Notes: generated by a model not told the origin, from the sequence alone. A stretch of 6,436 nt of DNA from Candidatus Gottesmanbacteria bacterium (GCA_026396845.1 JAPLWC010000015.1:1-6436); one strand, 5' to 3'; shown: positions 1 to 5,716, counted from the first letter of the stretch. Translations and numbers: made by a program.

Positions 1-501
1 CACGATGTGTCTCCCATGGGACCGTATTCGAAGTGGGCGCTGGTAGCCAAGGTCGGGGACCCGATGGAATTTATGGGGCCATTAGGGGCGTTTATCCTGG
101 ACCGTGAGTCTCACCGTAAAAAAGTATTTGTAGGCACTGGTACCGGTGTCACGCCGTTTCATTCGATGATTTTGGATTGTATTTCCGACTCTGAAATTGT
201 TTTATATTGGGGTTTACGTCATGAAGAGGACATTTTTTGGCAGAAAGAGTTTGAACAATTTTTGCATACATATCCCAACTTCCGGTTTGTCCTGACGCTC
301 TCGCAGCCGATGGCTTCATGGCAGGAATCCGCCAGCCGGCGGAAGGGCCATGTGCAAGATCATATATTTAATAATGAGAAGAACATCGCAGACTCCGATT
401 ATTATTTGTGTGGCAGTAAAGAGATGGTTAACGACATGCGCGAAAAACTGAAATCCGCCGGAGTCCCCAATACACAAGTGAAGTTTGAATTATTTTATTA
501 A
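1..501 (+). CDS. Ferredoxin-NAD(P)H reductase-type flavoprotein, C-terminal part (5' truncated)
   Basis: The frame is open from the first base of the window, so the gene starts upstream. The GTG at 7 and ATG at 16 fall inside a conserved stretch and are not starts. The 166 visible residues cover the end of the FAD-binding barrel (V-GDPMEF-GPLGAF, residues 18-31) and the whole NAD(P)-binding domain of the ferredoxin-NADP reductase superfamily. That domain shows GTGTGVTP at residues 45-52 (pyridine dinucleotide loop), YWGLRHEEDIFW at 69-80, LSQP at 100-103, GHVQDHI at 116-122, and the C-terminal YYLCGSKEM at 134-142 ending in FELFY. There are no clustered cysteines after the NAD domain, so it is not a PyrK-type or plant-ferredoxin-fused reductase. 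It would move electrons between NAD(P)H and a ferredoxin, flavodoxin or other acceptor in the cytoplasm. The stop lies 2 bases before the glutamate dehydrogenase start, which suggests co-translation. The superfamily is clear; the exact acceptor cannot be told. Confidence 0.9.
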   Translation, partial: HDVSPMGPYSKWALVAKVGDPMEFMGPLGAFILDRESHRKKVFVGTGTGVTPFHSMILDCISDSEIVLYWGLRHEEDIFWQKEFEQFLHTYPNFRFVLTLSQPMASWQESASRRKGHVQDHIFNNEKNIADSDYYLCGSKEMVNDMREKLKSAGVPNTQVKFELFY

Positions 502-503
502 CT

Positions 504-1805
504 ATGAATATCAATCCTTCGGCTTCGCTCAGGATAAACCCGTTTGAAAGCGCGATGGAGCAGTTGGCAAAAGCTGCGAAGTTCTTTTCCAAAAAAGAAT
601 CCACGCTTCTTTTAACCCTTCTTTCCCAACCGCAGCGGATTCTCAATGTGACGATTCCCGTGAAAATGGACGATGGAAGTCTAAAAATTTTTCAGGGATA
701 CCGTGTGCAGTTTAACAACGCGCGCGGGCCGTACAAAGGCGGCATCCGATATCACCCGCAGGTATCTCTGGACGAAGTCAAGGCCCTGTCATTTTGGATG
801 ACCGTGAAGTGTGCGGTTGCCGATCTTCCCTTGGGCGGCGGTAAAAGCGGGATTATTGTAGACCCCAAATCGTTATCAGCGGGGGAGCTGGAGCGGCTGA
901 GCCGCGGGTATGTGCGCGCGATTGCAGATAACATCGGTCCGGATAAGGATGTCCCAGCGCCGGACGTGAATACGAACGGCATGATTATGGGCTGGATGCT
1001 TGATGAATTTATGAAAGTTCAAAGGTCTAAAGATAATAAATTGCGCGCAACATTTACAGGAAAATTACTAAAAGACGGCGGGAGCGAGGGTCGGGAAGAG
1101 GCAACTGGATTGGGCGGGTTGTATGTGCTTCAGGCAATTTTAAAGCACTTGAAATTAACAGGGAACCTTACGGCCGCAGTCCAGGGATTCGGGAACGTCG
1201 GGTACAATGTGACCAAATTTTTGATAGACGCGGGCATGAAAGTCGTTGCGGTGTCGGATAGCAAAGGCGGTATTTACGTGCCGGAAGGGATAAATCCTGA
1301 GTTGACGTTGGAATGTAAAAAGAAACACGGTCCGCCAGCTGGCGGATTGGCTGGTTGTTATTGTTCCGGTTCCGTCTGCGATCTCAAAAAAGGCAAGACG
1401 ATAACGAATGCCGAACTTTTGGAATTACCCGTTGATATTTTAGTGCCGTCGGCACTTGAGAATGTGTTAACCGGTCAAAACGCACGGAAGATCAAAGCAA
1501 AAGTGATATTGGAAATGGCCAATGGCCCGACCGCGCCCGAGGCGGATACCATATTATATAAACGCGGCATACCGGTCATCCCCGACGTCCTTTCTAATTC
1601 CGGCGGTGTCTCGGTGTCCTGTTTCGAGTGGGAACAGAATCTTAAAGGCCAGCATTGGACCAAAGACGTGGTCAACCGGAAGCTGAAAACTAAAATGGAA
1701 AAAGAAGCAACCAACGTCTGGCTGGCCTCAAAGAAGTACAAAACTGACCTCCGCACGGCTGCCTTTTACCTCGCTCTCACGCGGATCCTTTCCGCGATGA
1801 AATAG
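504..1805 (+). CDS. gdhA: Glutamate dehydrogenase (NAD(P)-dependent, hexameric type)
   Basis: A 433-residue protein of normal family length. It interconverts glutamate and 2-oxoglutarate plus ammonia using NAD(P). Motifs in order: NPFE at 12-15 (family N terminus), RGPYKGGIR at 74-82, substrate-binding Lys102 (TVKCAVADLP), GGGKSG with catalytic Lys114 (usually GGAKGG or GGGKGG), PAPDVNT with catalytic Asp154, the Rossmann loop GFGNVG at 228-233, MANGPTAPEAD at 338-348, and PDVLSNSGGVSVS at 360-372. Coenzyme preference cannot be read reliably. The start at 504 is preferred because the next ATG (555) would cut off NPFE. There is no clear Shine-Dalgarno site, so translation probably couples to the upstream reductase, 2 bases away. 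Two oddities: residues 5-11 are encoded by a dispersed palindromic repeat, and about 13 residues at 277-289 (PPAGGLAGCYCSG) interrupt the usual HG-SV junction and begin with a second palindrome. Confidence 0.96.
   Translation: MNINPSASLRINPFESAMEQLAKAAKFFSKKESTLLLTLLSQPQRILNVTIPVKMDDGSLKIFQGYRVQFNNARGPYKGGIRYHPQVSLDEVKALSFWMTVKCAVADLPLGGGKSGIIVDPKSLSAGELERLSRGYVRAIADNIGPDKDVPAPDVNTNGMIMGWMLDEFMKVQRSKDNKLRATFTGKLLKDGGSEGREEATGLGGLYVLQAILKHLKLTGNLTAAVQGFGNVGYNVTKFLIDAGMKVVAVSDSKGGIYVPEGINPELTLECKKKHGPPAGGLAGCYCSGSVCDLKKGKTITNAELLELPVDILVPSALENVLTGQNARKIKAKVILEMANGPTAPEADTILYKRGIPVIPDVLSNSGGVSVSCFEWEQNLKGQHWTKDVVNRKLKTKMEKEATNVWLASKKYKTDLRTAAFYLALTRILSAMK
514..535 (+). repeat. Short dispersed-type palindrome inside the start of the glutamate dehydrogenase gene
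   Basis: The arms ATCCT (514-518) and AGGAT (531-535) enclose a CGGCTTCGCT core. In reverse orientation this reads ATCCTGAGCG-AGCCGAAGGAT, a sequence type I recall from memory as a widespread intergenic palindrome in uncultured bacteria. It encodes residues PSASLRI just before the conserved NPFE of the enzyme. Only one copy lies in the window, so its repeat status rests on recall and needs a genome search. Confidence 0.5.
1331..1346 (+). repeat. 16-bp perfect palindrome, copy 1 (within glutamate dehydrogenase)
   Basis: TCCGCCAGCTGGCGGA is a perfect palindrome and is identical to the copy at 2427-2442. Here it is translated as part of PPAGG, at the beginning of an apparent 13-codon insertion (1332-1370) that keeps the reading frame. 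The insertion is bordered by the near-duplicates GGTCCG (1329-1334) and GGTTCCG (1368-1374). Confidence 0.8.
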
Positions 1806-1813
1806 TAATAGGT

Positions 1814-2275
1814 ATGGGAACACCTGAAATACCAAAAATTAATAGTGGTGATGTATCAATTGCTGATTATCGACAGTTTGCTCCTGAGCAATTGCGCACA
1901 GTCGACGCGTGGGAAAGATTTGTTCTTCTGATTGCTGACATACATCGAGACGGGTTGACGTCAACTCATGTTGTAGGTCGCTTATTAAGTCCTTATGAAA
2001 CGAATGATGAAATACTTGAACATGCGCGAGGGATATCAAGACAGCTTGCGTGTTCAAACATGCGGATTTTTCTTGCGGGGTTAGGAACGGCGGCAGAAAT
2101 AGGCGCGCTGAATACCGGCGTACAATTTTTAAATCTTAAAGATGGATCAACTATGGAAACCGTACCTCCTCGGCAAGGAGCCTCACTTGATGTTTTGGTT
2201 GAAGATGAAGAGATAAAACAGCAATTGCGATCAGTAATGTTAGATACGAACCGGCCACGCATTAATGTTAGATAA
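1814..2275 (+). CDS. Hypothetical protein, 153 residues, unrecognised family
   Basis: This is a complete reading frame starting 8 bases after the glutamate dehydrogenase stop, in the same direction, so it is probably the last gene of the operon. A weak AGG (1810-1812) sits directly before the ATG, too close for a good ribosome binding site, so coupling to the upstream gene is likely. The protein looks soluble: there is no signal peptide or membrane segment. The middle (about residues 30-100) is predicted mostly helical, with SNMRIFLAGLGTAAEIGALNTG as the most distinctive stretch. The end is charged and polar (VEDEEIKQQLR). It could be a small regulatory or accessory protein, but I recognise no catalytic motif and assign no function. 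Codon use is more A+T-rich than in the dehydrogenase. The promoter for the next transcript begins 6 bases after its stop. Confidence 0.75.
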   Translation: MGTPEIPKINSGDVSIADYRQFAPEQLRTVDAWERFVLLIADIHRDGLTSTHVVGRLLSPYETNDEILEHARGISRQLACSNMRIFLAGLGTAAEIGALNTGVQFLNLKDGSTMETVPPRQGASLDVLVEDEEIKQQLRSVMLDTNRPRINVR

Positions 2276-2281
2276 CCGCTG

Positions 2282-2310
2282 TTGACAAGCGAAGCTGGAC
2301 CGGATAGAAT
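2282..2310 (+). promoter_or_regulatory. Sigma-70-type promoter (TTGACA - 17 - TAGAAT)
   Basis: A perfect -35 TTGACA (2282-2287) is separated by exactly 17 bases from TAGAAT (2305-2310), one mismatch from the TATAAT consensus. Transcription would start near 2317. It lies just after the stop of the upstream gene, facing tRNA-Ala and 23S rRNA. It is the only strong promoter I see before them, so it is the likely rRNA promoter, or the promoter of a small RNA ending at 2472. Confidence 0.75.
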
Positions 2311-2446
2311 ACATATTTGCCCTTAGATGCACGGCCGATATTTCAATTCATGAGACACAACCAACCATATTCAAACCGAAACCAAATCTGGCAGTGTTTG
2401 CGTGTGTAGTCGCCTCAAGGAGTTGATCCGCCAGCTGGCGGAGTAG
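2311..2446 (+). other. Untranslated leader or candidate small RNA between promoter and terminator
   Basis: No convincing gene is present. The only ATG-started frame of note is 19 codons (2350-2409) and has no ribosome binding site. The segment would be transcribed from the promoter at 2282-2310 and ends at the terminator-like hairpin at 2447-2472, giving a discrete RNA of about 155 bases. I compared it by eye with 5S rRNA, tmRNA and SRP RNA and could not match it to any. It contains the second copy of the 16-bp palindrome (2427-2442). It may be the rRNA leader or an unknown RNA. Confidence 0.4.
2427..2442 (+). repeat. 16-bp perfect palindrome, copy 2 (intergenic)
   Basis: Identical to the palindrome at 1331-1346 inside glutamate dehydrogenase. 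Here it stands 4 bases before the terminator hairpin and can form its own 8-bp-arm cruciform or RNA stem next to it. Confidence 0.8.
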
Positions 2447-2472
2447 CCCCGCATCATAGGCGGGGTTTTTTT
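2447..2472 (+). terminator. Intrinsic terminator hairpin with U-tract
   Basis: Stem CCCCGC (2447-2452) pairs with GCGGGG (2460-2465) around a 7-base loop and is followed at once by seven T (2466-2472). This is a textbook factor-independent terminator for the + strand. It would end the upstream operon and also RNA from the 2282 promoter. It lies only 11 bases before tRNA-Ala, leaving no room for a separate tRNA promoter, so tRNA and rRNA synthesis must read through it (attenuation or antitermination) or start within the hairpin region. Confidence 0.85.
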
Positions 2473-2483
2473 GGATCCAATCA

Positions 2484-2556
2484 GGGCCCGAAGTTTACCT
2501 GGTTGAACGCTTCATTTGCAATGAAGAGGCAGGCGGTTCGACTCCGCCCGGGTCCA
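2484..2556 (+). tRNA. tRNA-Ala (anticodon TGC)
   Basis: A 73-base cloverleaf. The acceptor stem pairs GGGCCCG (2484-2490) with CGGGTCC (2549-2555), including G3.U70, the alanine identity pair. The D stem is GTTT/GAAC, the anticodon stem CTTCA/TGAAG with loop TTTGCAA (anticodon 2517-2519), the T stem GGCGG/CCGCC with a standard TTCGACT loop, and the discriminator A2556. CCA is not encoded (CAA follows), so it must be added by nucleotidyltransferase. Several near-universal core bases are changed: position 8 is A rather than U, 15 is C rather than a purine, 21 is T rather than A, and 48 is A rather than a pyrimidine. Placement before 23S matches the usual 16S-23S spacer tRNA, although no 16S is present. 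Confidence 0.92.
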
Positions 2557-2583
2557 CAACGTAAAGCCCTTCGGGCCACGTTG
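2557..2583 (+). repeat. Spacer hairpin 1 (AAA/C internal loop)
   Basis: CAACGT pairs with ACGTTG as the outer stem and GCCC with GGGC as the inner stem. AAA faces a single C between the two stems. The hairpin abuts the tRNA discriminator base directly, so it may also guide 3' processing of the tRNA. Confidence 0.7.
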
Positions 2584-2625
2584 CAAGCAACGATTTCGAG
2601 GTAAGCTATTTTAAAAAATGGTTTA

Positions 2626-2662
2626 CCCCGTGATCGCGAGCAACGCGAGAGATTTTACGGGG
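2626..2662 (+). repeat. Spacer hairpin 2 (inverted orientation)
   Basis: CCCCGT pairs with ACGGGG, with G opposite TTT at the junction, which is the reverse-complement form of the AAA/C loop. The inner part is an imperfect CGCG/CGCG stem with extra AGAG bases, so this is the least regular member. Confidence 0.55.
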
Positions 2663-2760
2663 CTCATTAAAATCGAAACGACTTTTCCATAGTGTAGGTG
2701 CAATTCCTATTATGGAAAGAATTTGAAACAAGTAGTTGCATCGTAAGGGGTAATCCACTT

Positions 2761-2794
2761 GCCACGTAAAAGCCGCTATGCGGTCTAACGTGGC
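2761..2794 (+). repeat. Spacer hairpin 3
   Basis: GCCACGT (2761-2767) pairs with ACGTGGC (2788-2794) and CCGC with GCGG inside, with an A-rich 5' side (AAAAG) facing TCTA. It is similar in design to hairpin 1. Its 3' arm merges with the next hairpin to form a 16-base palindrome at 2788-2803. Confidence 0.65.
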
Positions 2795-2797
2795 TAG

Positions 2798-2827
2798 CCA
2801 CGTGATGGCGCAAGCCATTTTACGTGG
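2798..2827 (+). repeat. Spacer hairpin 4 (inverted orientation)
   Basis: CCACGT pairs with ACGTGG and ATGGC with GCCAT around a GCAA tetraloop. A single G faces TTT, the exact reverse-complement form of the AAA/C internal loop seen in hairpins 1 and 5. Confidence 0.7.
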
Positions 2828-2847
2828 TTGGTTAACTCTTACTGCAA

Positions 2848-2882
2848 ATCACGTAAAATCCCGCTTTGCGGGATCACGTGAT
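2848..2882 (+). repeat. Spacer hairpin 5 (AAA/C internal loop)
   Basis: ATCACGT pairs with ACGTGAT outside and ATCCCGC with GCGGGAT inside, with AAA facing C between them and a TTT loop. It is the most regular member, with 14 pairs in all. Confidence 0.72.
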
Positions 2883-3182
2883 AAACAATTTTGTTGGAGA
2901 AAGAACAAGGCGAGTAATCCATACGGATTACCTTCTTTGTTCTCTGCAACGCTACAAGTTGACAATGGATGCCCAGGGTATTCATGCCGAGGAAGGACGC
3001 ATATAGCAGCGATATTCGTCGGGGAGGAGCTATAATCCCCCGATCCGACGGTTTCCGAATGGGGTAACCCACCCCGCAAGGGGGAGTCCCGCATAAAACT
3101 TTTCGAAAGAGAAATATAGTGCGGGATGGGATACCATCTGAACTGAAACATCTCAGTAAGGTGAGGAAAATAAATCAATAGA

Positions 3183-3213
<31 letters not shown>

Positions 3214-3427
3214 TCAGCCTAAACTTTCCCGTAAGGGAGAGGGTTGTAGGGCCAGTGATATGTGATGAAATTATTGTAGAAGAACGCCTCGGAATAGGCG
3301 GCCAGAGAGAGTGAAAGCCTCGTATTCGACACGATAATTTCCGCTAATTGGTTCCTAAGTACCATGGACCACGAAGGGTCTGTGGGAATCCGGGTCGACC
3401 ACGATCCAAGGCTAAATACATGAATAC

Positions 3428-3466
<39 letters not shown>

Positions 3467-4429
3467 CACCCCGGAAGGGGAATGAAATAGTACCTGAAAT
3501 TGTCAACTAACAAACAGACGAAGTCCCGCAAGGGATGACGTCGTGCCTATTGAAGAATGATCCGGTGAGTTACCGTTTCTCTGCAAGTCTAATCAACGTA
3601 AGTTGAGGAGGCGTAGTGAAAGCGAGTATCTGGCCAGTCAGACATGCACGGCTAAGCGCGTGTGTCTAAAGGGCAACAGCCCAGATTCACATCTAAGGTC
3701 TCTAAATACATACTAAGTGGTTAAGGAAGTCATGGTTTTAAAACACCCAGGAAGTTGGCTTAGAAGCAGCCACCTTTTAAAGAACGCGTAACAGCGCACT
3801 GGACGAAAGCCGTGGCGCCGAAAATGATCGAGGCTCAAGTATGTTACCGACGATTGAAATTTGTATGGAGAGCAATCGAAGTACAAGTGGTAAGGGAGCG
3901 TTCTGTTCTGCAGTGAAGGCCAGCCCGTGAGGGTAGCTGGAGCGGACAGAAGTGAGAATGCCGGAATGAGTAGCGTTTGAGGGTGCGAATCCCTCATGCC
4001 GAATGCGCAAGGTTTCCGAAGCAACGTTCGTCGACTTCGGGTTAGTCGGAACTAAGGCGAGGCCCCTATTGGGGGCGTAGCTCGATGTAGAAACGGTTTA
4101 TATTCCGTTACAAGTATATGCTAATAAAGACTCAAAGGATTGACAAAGGAGGATTGGTCTCGCAGCTGATTCGTTGGCTGTTAAGCTTCAAAATAGTGAT
4201 AACTGGCAAATCCGTTATTGCGTTAAATTGAGAAGTAGGGAAGTCTGAGCCGCAAGGCAAGGGCAAGAGAGATAATTCTGCTTTCGAGAAAATTTTCGTT
4301 GAGAAGCATATGTTTTCCGTACCACAAACCGACACAGGTGCGCTGGTAGAGTATACCAAGGCAAGCGGGCGACAGCAGTTAAAGGAACTCGGCAACAAAA
4401 ACTAGGCGTAACTTATGGGAGATGCCTTG

Positions 4430-4523
4430 CCCCCTCCTTTCTGTCTATGGAAAAACTGCAAAGTTTTTTGTATCGATAGAAGGAGATATCTTCGGGATTG
4501 TACCGTAGATAGAAAGGAGGGGG
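4430..4523 (+). other. Expanded helix 63 region of 23S rRNA
   Basis: A perfect 13-bp stem (CCCCCTCCTTTCT at 4430-4442 with 4511-4523) continues after one unpaired base into TCTATGG (4444-4450) with CCGTAGA (4503-4509). Inside are a small AAAAAC/GTTTTT hairpin and a GAAG/CTTC hairpin. The block replaces the roughly 60-base helix 63 area of E. coli (about 1700-1760) and is around 30 bases longer. It lacks guide pairing and a group I core, so it is an expansion segment rather than an intron. Confidence 0.65.
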
Positions 4524-4696
4524 TTTCAACACACGACACTAAGCAACTGTTTAACTAAAACACAGGTCTCTGCGAAGCGGAAACGCAACGTATAGGGGCT
4601 GACACCTGCCCAGTGCTGGTAAGTTAAAAAAGGTTGGTCACTTTCGCAAGAGAGAAGCCGATTTTTTAAGCTCCAGTGAACGGCAGCAGTAACTAT

Positions 4697-5138
4697 AAAA
4701 TACAGTTTTGTAGTTGTAAAAGTTGACTAAATGCTGGAATAACCGTCCTGAAAAAGGATAGAATGTTGCGTTACCACGCCATGTGTGGTAAAAATACGCA
4801 ACTGCGGTCAATCAGCAGGAAAGATTACTATGAATGTAAGAGTAGAGGAGGAACCAATTGATTTAGGAGATCCGGATTCATGGCCAAAAAGCCAAATTGG
4901 ATTACGAGATCTAATAAACGCCATAAAACAACGTTTATTTCCTAAAAAATCTTGGGAAGCTTCAGGTAAAGAAAAAATGGAAGTAGAACCTCCACCTGAT
5001 TTATCATAATTCATAGTTTTATCCTCAGAGACTATACGTCAACCCCCGCTCTTTTTACGTAAAAAGAGGGGGATGATATAGTCCGACCTCATGGGCGACC
5101 ATGAGATTACGTAACCAACCGTAATATATAACAAAGTG
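4697..5138 (+). ncRNA. Group I intron 1, 23S site L1917 (helix 69)
   Basis: A 442-base intron splitting TAACTAT from AACTGTTCTAAGG. The exon GTAACTAT (4689-4696) pairs over 8 positions with the guide GTAGTTGT (4710-4717), ending in the required U.G at the splice site, and the last intron base is G5138. P7 is clear: GACTATA (5030-5036) with TATAGTC (5077-5083). P8 is the long C-rich stem at 5043-5072. A P9 stem follows (CTCATGG/CCATGAG). The P4-P6 core around 4790-4825 (CAACTGCGGTCAATCAGCAGG) differs from that of introns 2 and 3, so it belongs to another group I lineage. Joining the exons restores the helix 69 stem (GCAG with CTGT), which binds the decoding site of the small subunit. Confidence 0.9.
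4830..5009 (+). CDS. Small unrecognised intron-encoded protein, 59 residues
   Basis: The ATG at 4830 is preceded by AGGAAAG (4817-4823), a plausible ribosome binding site that overlaps the intron core. The frame sits between the P4-P6 core and P7, a normal position for an intron ORF. The product is acidic at the start (VEEEPIDLGDPDSW), has an amphipathic middle (LRDLINAIKQRLFPKKSW) and ends in proline-acidic residues (VEPPPDLS). There is no LAGLIDADG, HNH, GIY-YIG or His-Cys box, and it is far shorter than any homing endonuclease. The open frame could begin at 4785, but that would read through the intron core. It may be a remnant, a small accessory protein, or chance. I assign no function. 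Confidence 0.45.
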   Translation: MNVRVEEEPIDLGDPDSWPKSQIGLRDLINAIKQRLFPKKSWEASGKEKMEVEPPPDLS

Positions 5139-5348
5139 AACTGTTCTAAGGTAGCGAAATTCCTTGTCGGGCAAGTTCCGACCTGCACGAAAGGTTGCAT
5201 GACTTAGTGACTGTCTTTAACTGTTACCCGGCGAAATTGAAATGGCTGTGAAGATGCGGCCTACTTGCACATGGACAAAAAGACCCCATGAAGCTTTACT
5301 GTAACTTGGCACTGAGGACGTTATTTTGACTGTCGAGCATAGGTGGGA

Positions 5349-5369
5349 GTCCTCGCCGCAAGGCGGGAC
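5349..5369 (+). other. Reduced L1 stalk of 23S rRNA
   Basis: In place of the two-lobed helix 77/78 (E. coli about 2120-2175), there is one hairpin: GTCC/GGAC, a bulged T, CGCC/GGCG and a GCAA tetraloop. Flanking helix 76 sequences (GGTGGGAG and AATACCAC) are conserved, so the shortening is local and structurally neat. Confidence 0.7.
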
Positions 5370-5716
5370 GAAATATGGAATACCACTCTTCGGAATGACG
5401 AAATCTTACCCGCGCCAGCATAAAAATCCTGGCGGGGAACACTGTCTGGTGGGCAGTTTAACTGGGGAGGTTGCCTCCAAAAGTGTAACGGAGGCGTACA
5501 AAGGTTGGCTAATCCTGAATGGAAACCAGGACTTGTCGTGCAAACGCGATAAGCCAGCTTGACTGCGAGACGTACATGTCGAGCAGACGCGAAAGCGGGT
5601 GTTAGTGATCCTCGCATACCTCGTGGGAGGTAGCGGGCTTAACGGATAAAAGCTACTCTGGGGATAACAGGCTGATCGCTCCCGAGCGTCCATAGCGACG
5701 GGGCGGTTTGGCACCT

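Larger units (their letters stand above)
2557..2941 (+). other. tRNA-Ala/23S spacer with hairpin array
   Basis: There is no coding gene in these 385 bases. The spacer holds five related hairpins (2557-2583, 2626-2662, 2761-2794, 2798-2827, 2848-2882), an 8-bp stem TTTCCATA (2684-2691)/TATGGAAA (2711-2718), and just before 23S a stem built from GTAATCC/GGATTAC within a longer AGAACAA/TTGTTCT arm (about 2900-2943). These would be the processing region of the precursor. No second promoter for 23S is visible. Confidence 0.7.

Noticed and set aside
504..1805. Start of glutamate dehydrogenase at ATG 555
   Set aside because: That start would remove the NPFE motif that is conserved at the N terminus of the family.
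428..2262. Minus-strand open frames opposite the three protein genes
   Set aside because: They are antisense shadows without ribosome binding sites or recognisable protein features.
2311..2446. Possible 5S rRNA, tmRNA or SRP RNA
   Set aside because: Some bases resemble the 5S loop C region (CCGAAAC) but the helices do not form and the conserved GAAC/AAG pattern is missing; no tmRNA or SRP signature found.
2557..2882. CRISPR array
   Set aside because: The repeats are hairpins with differing sequence, uneven spacing and both orientations; no constant repeat or spacer units.
4473..4492. AGAAGGAGATATC as a strong ribosome binding site
   Set aside because: It lies in the tip of helix 63 of 23S rRNA and no start codon with a sustained frame follows.
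4430..4523. A fourth intron in 23S
   Set aside because: There is no guide pairing with a U.G splice site, no P7 strands, and it is only 94 bases; helix expansion explains it better.
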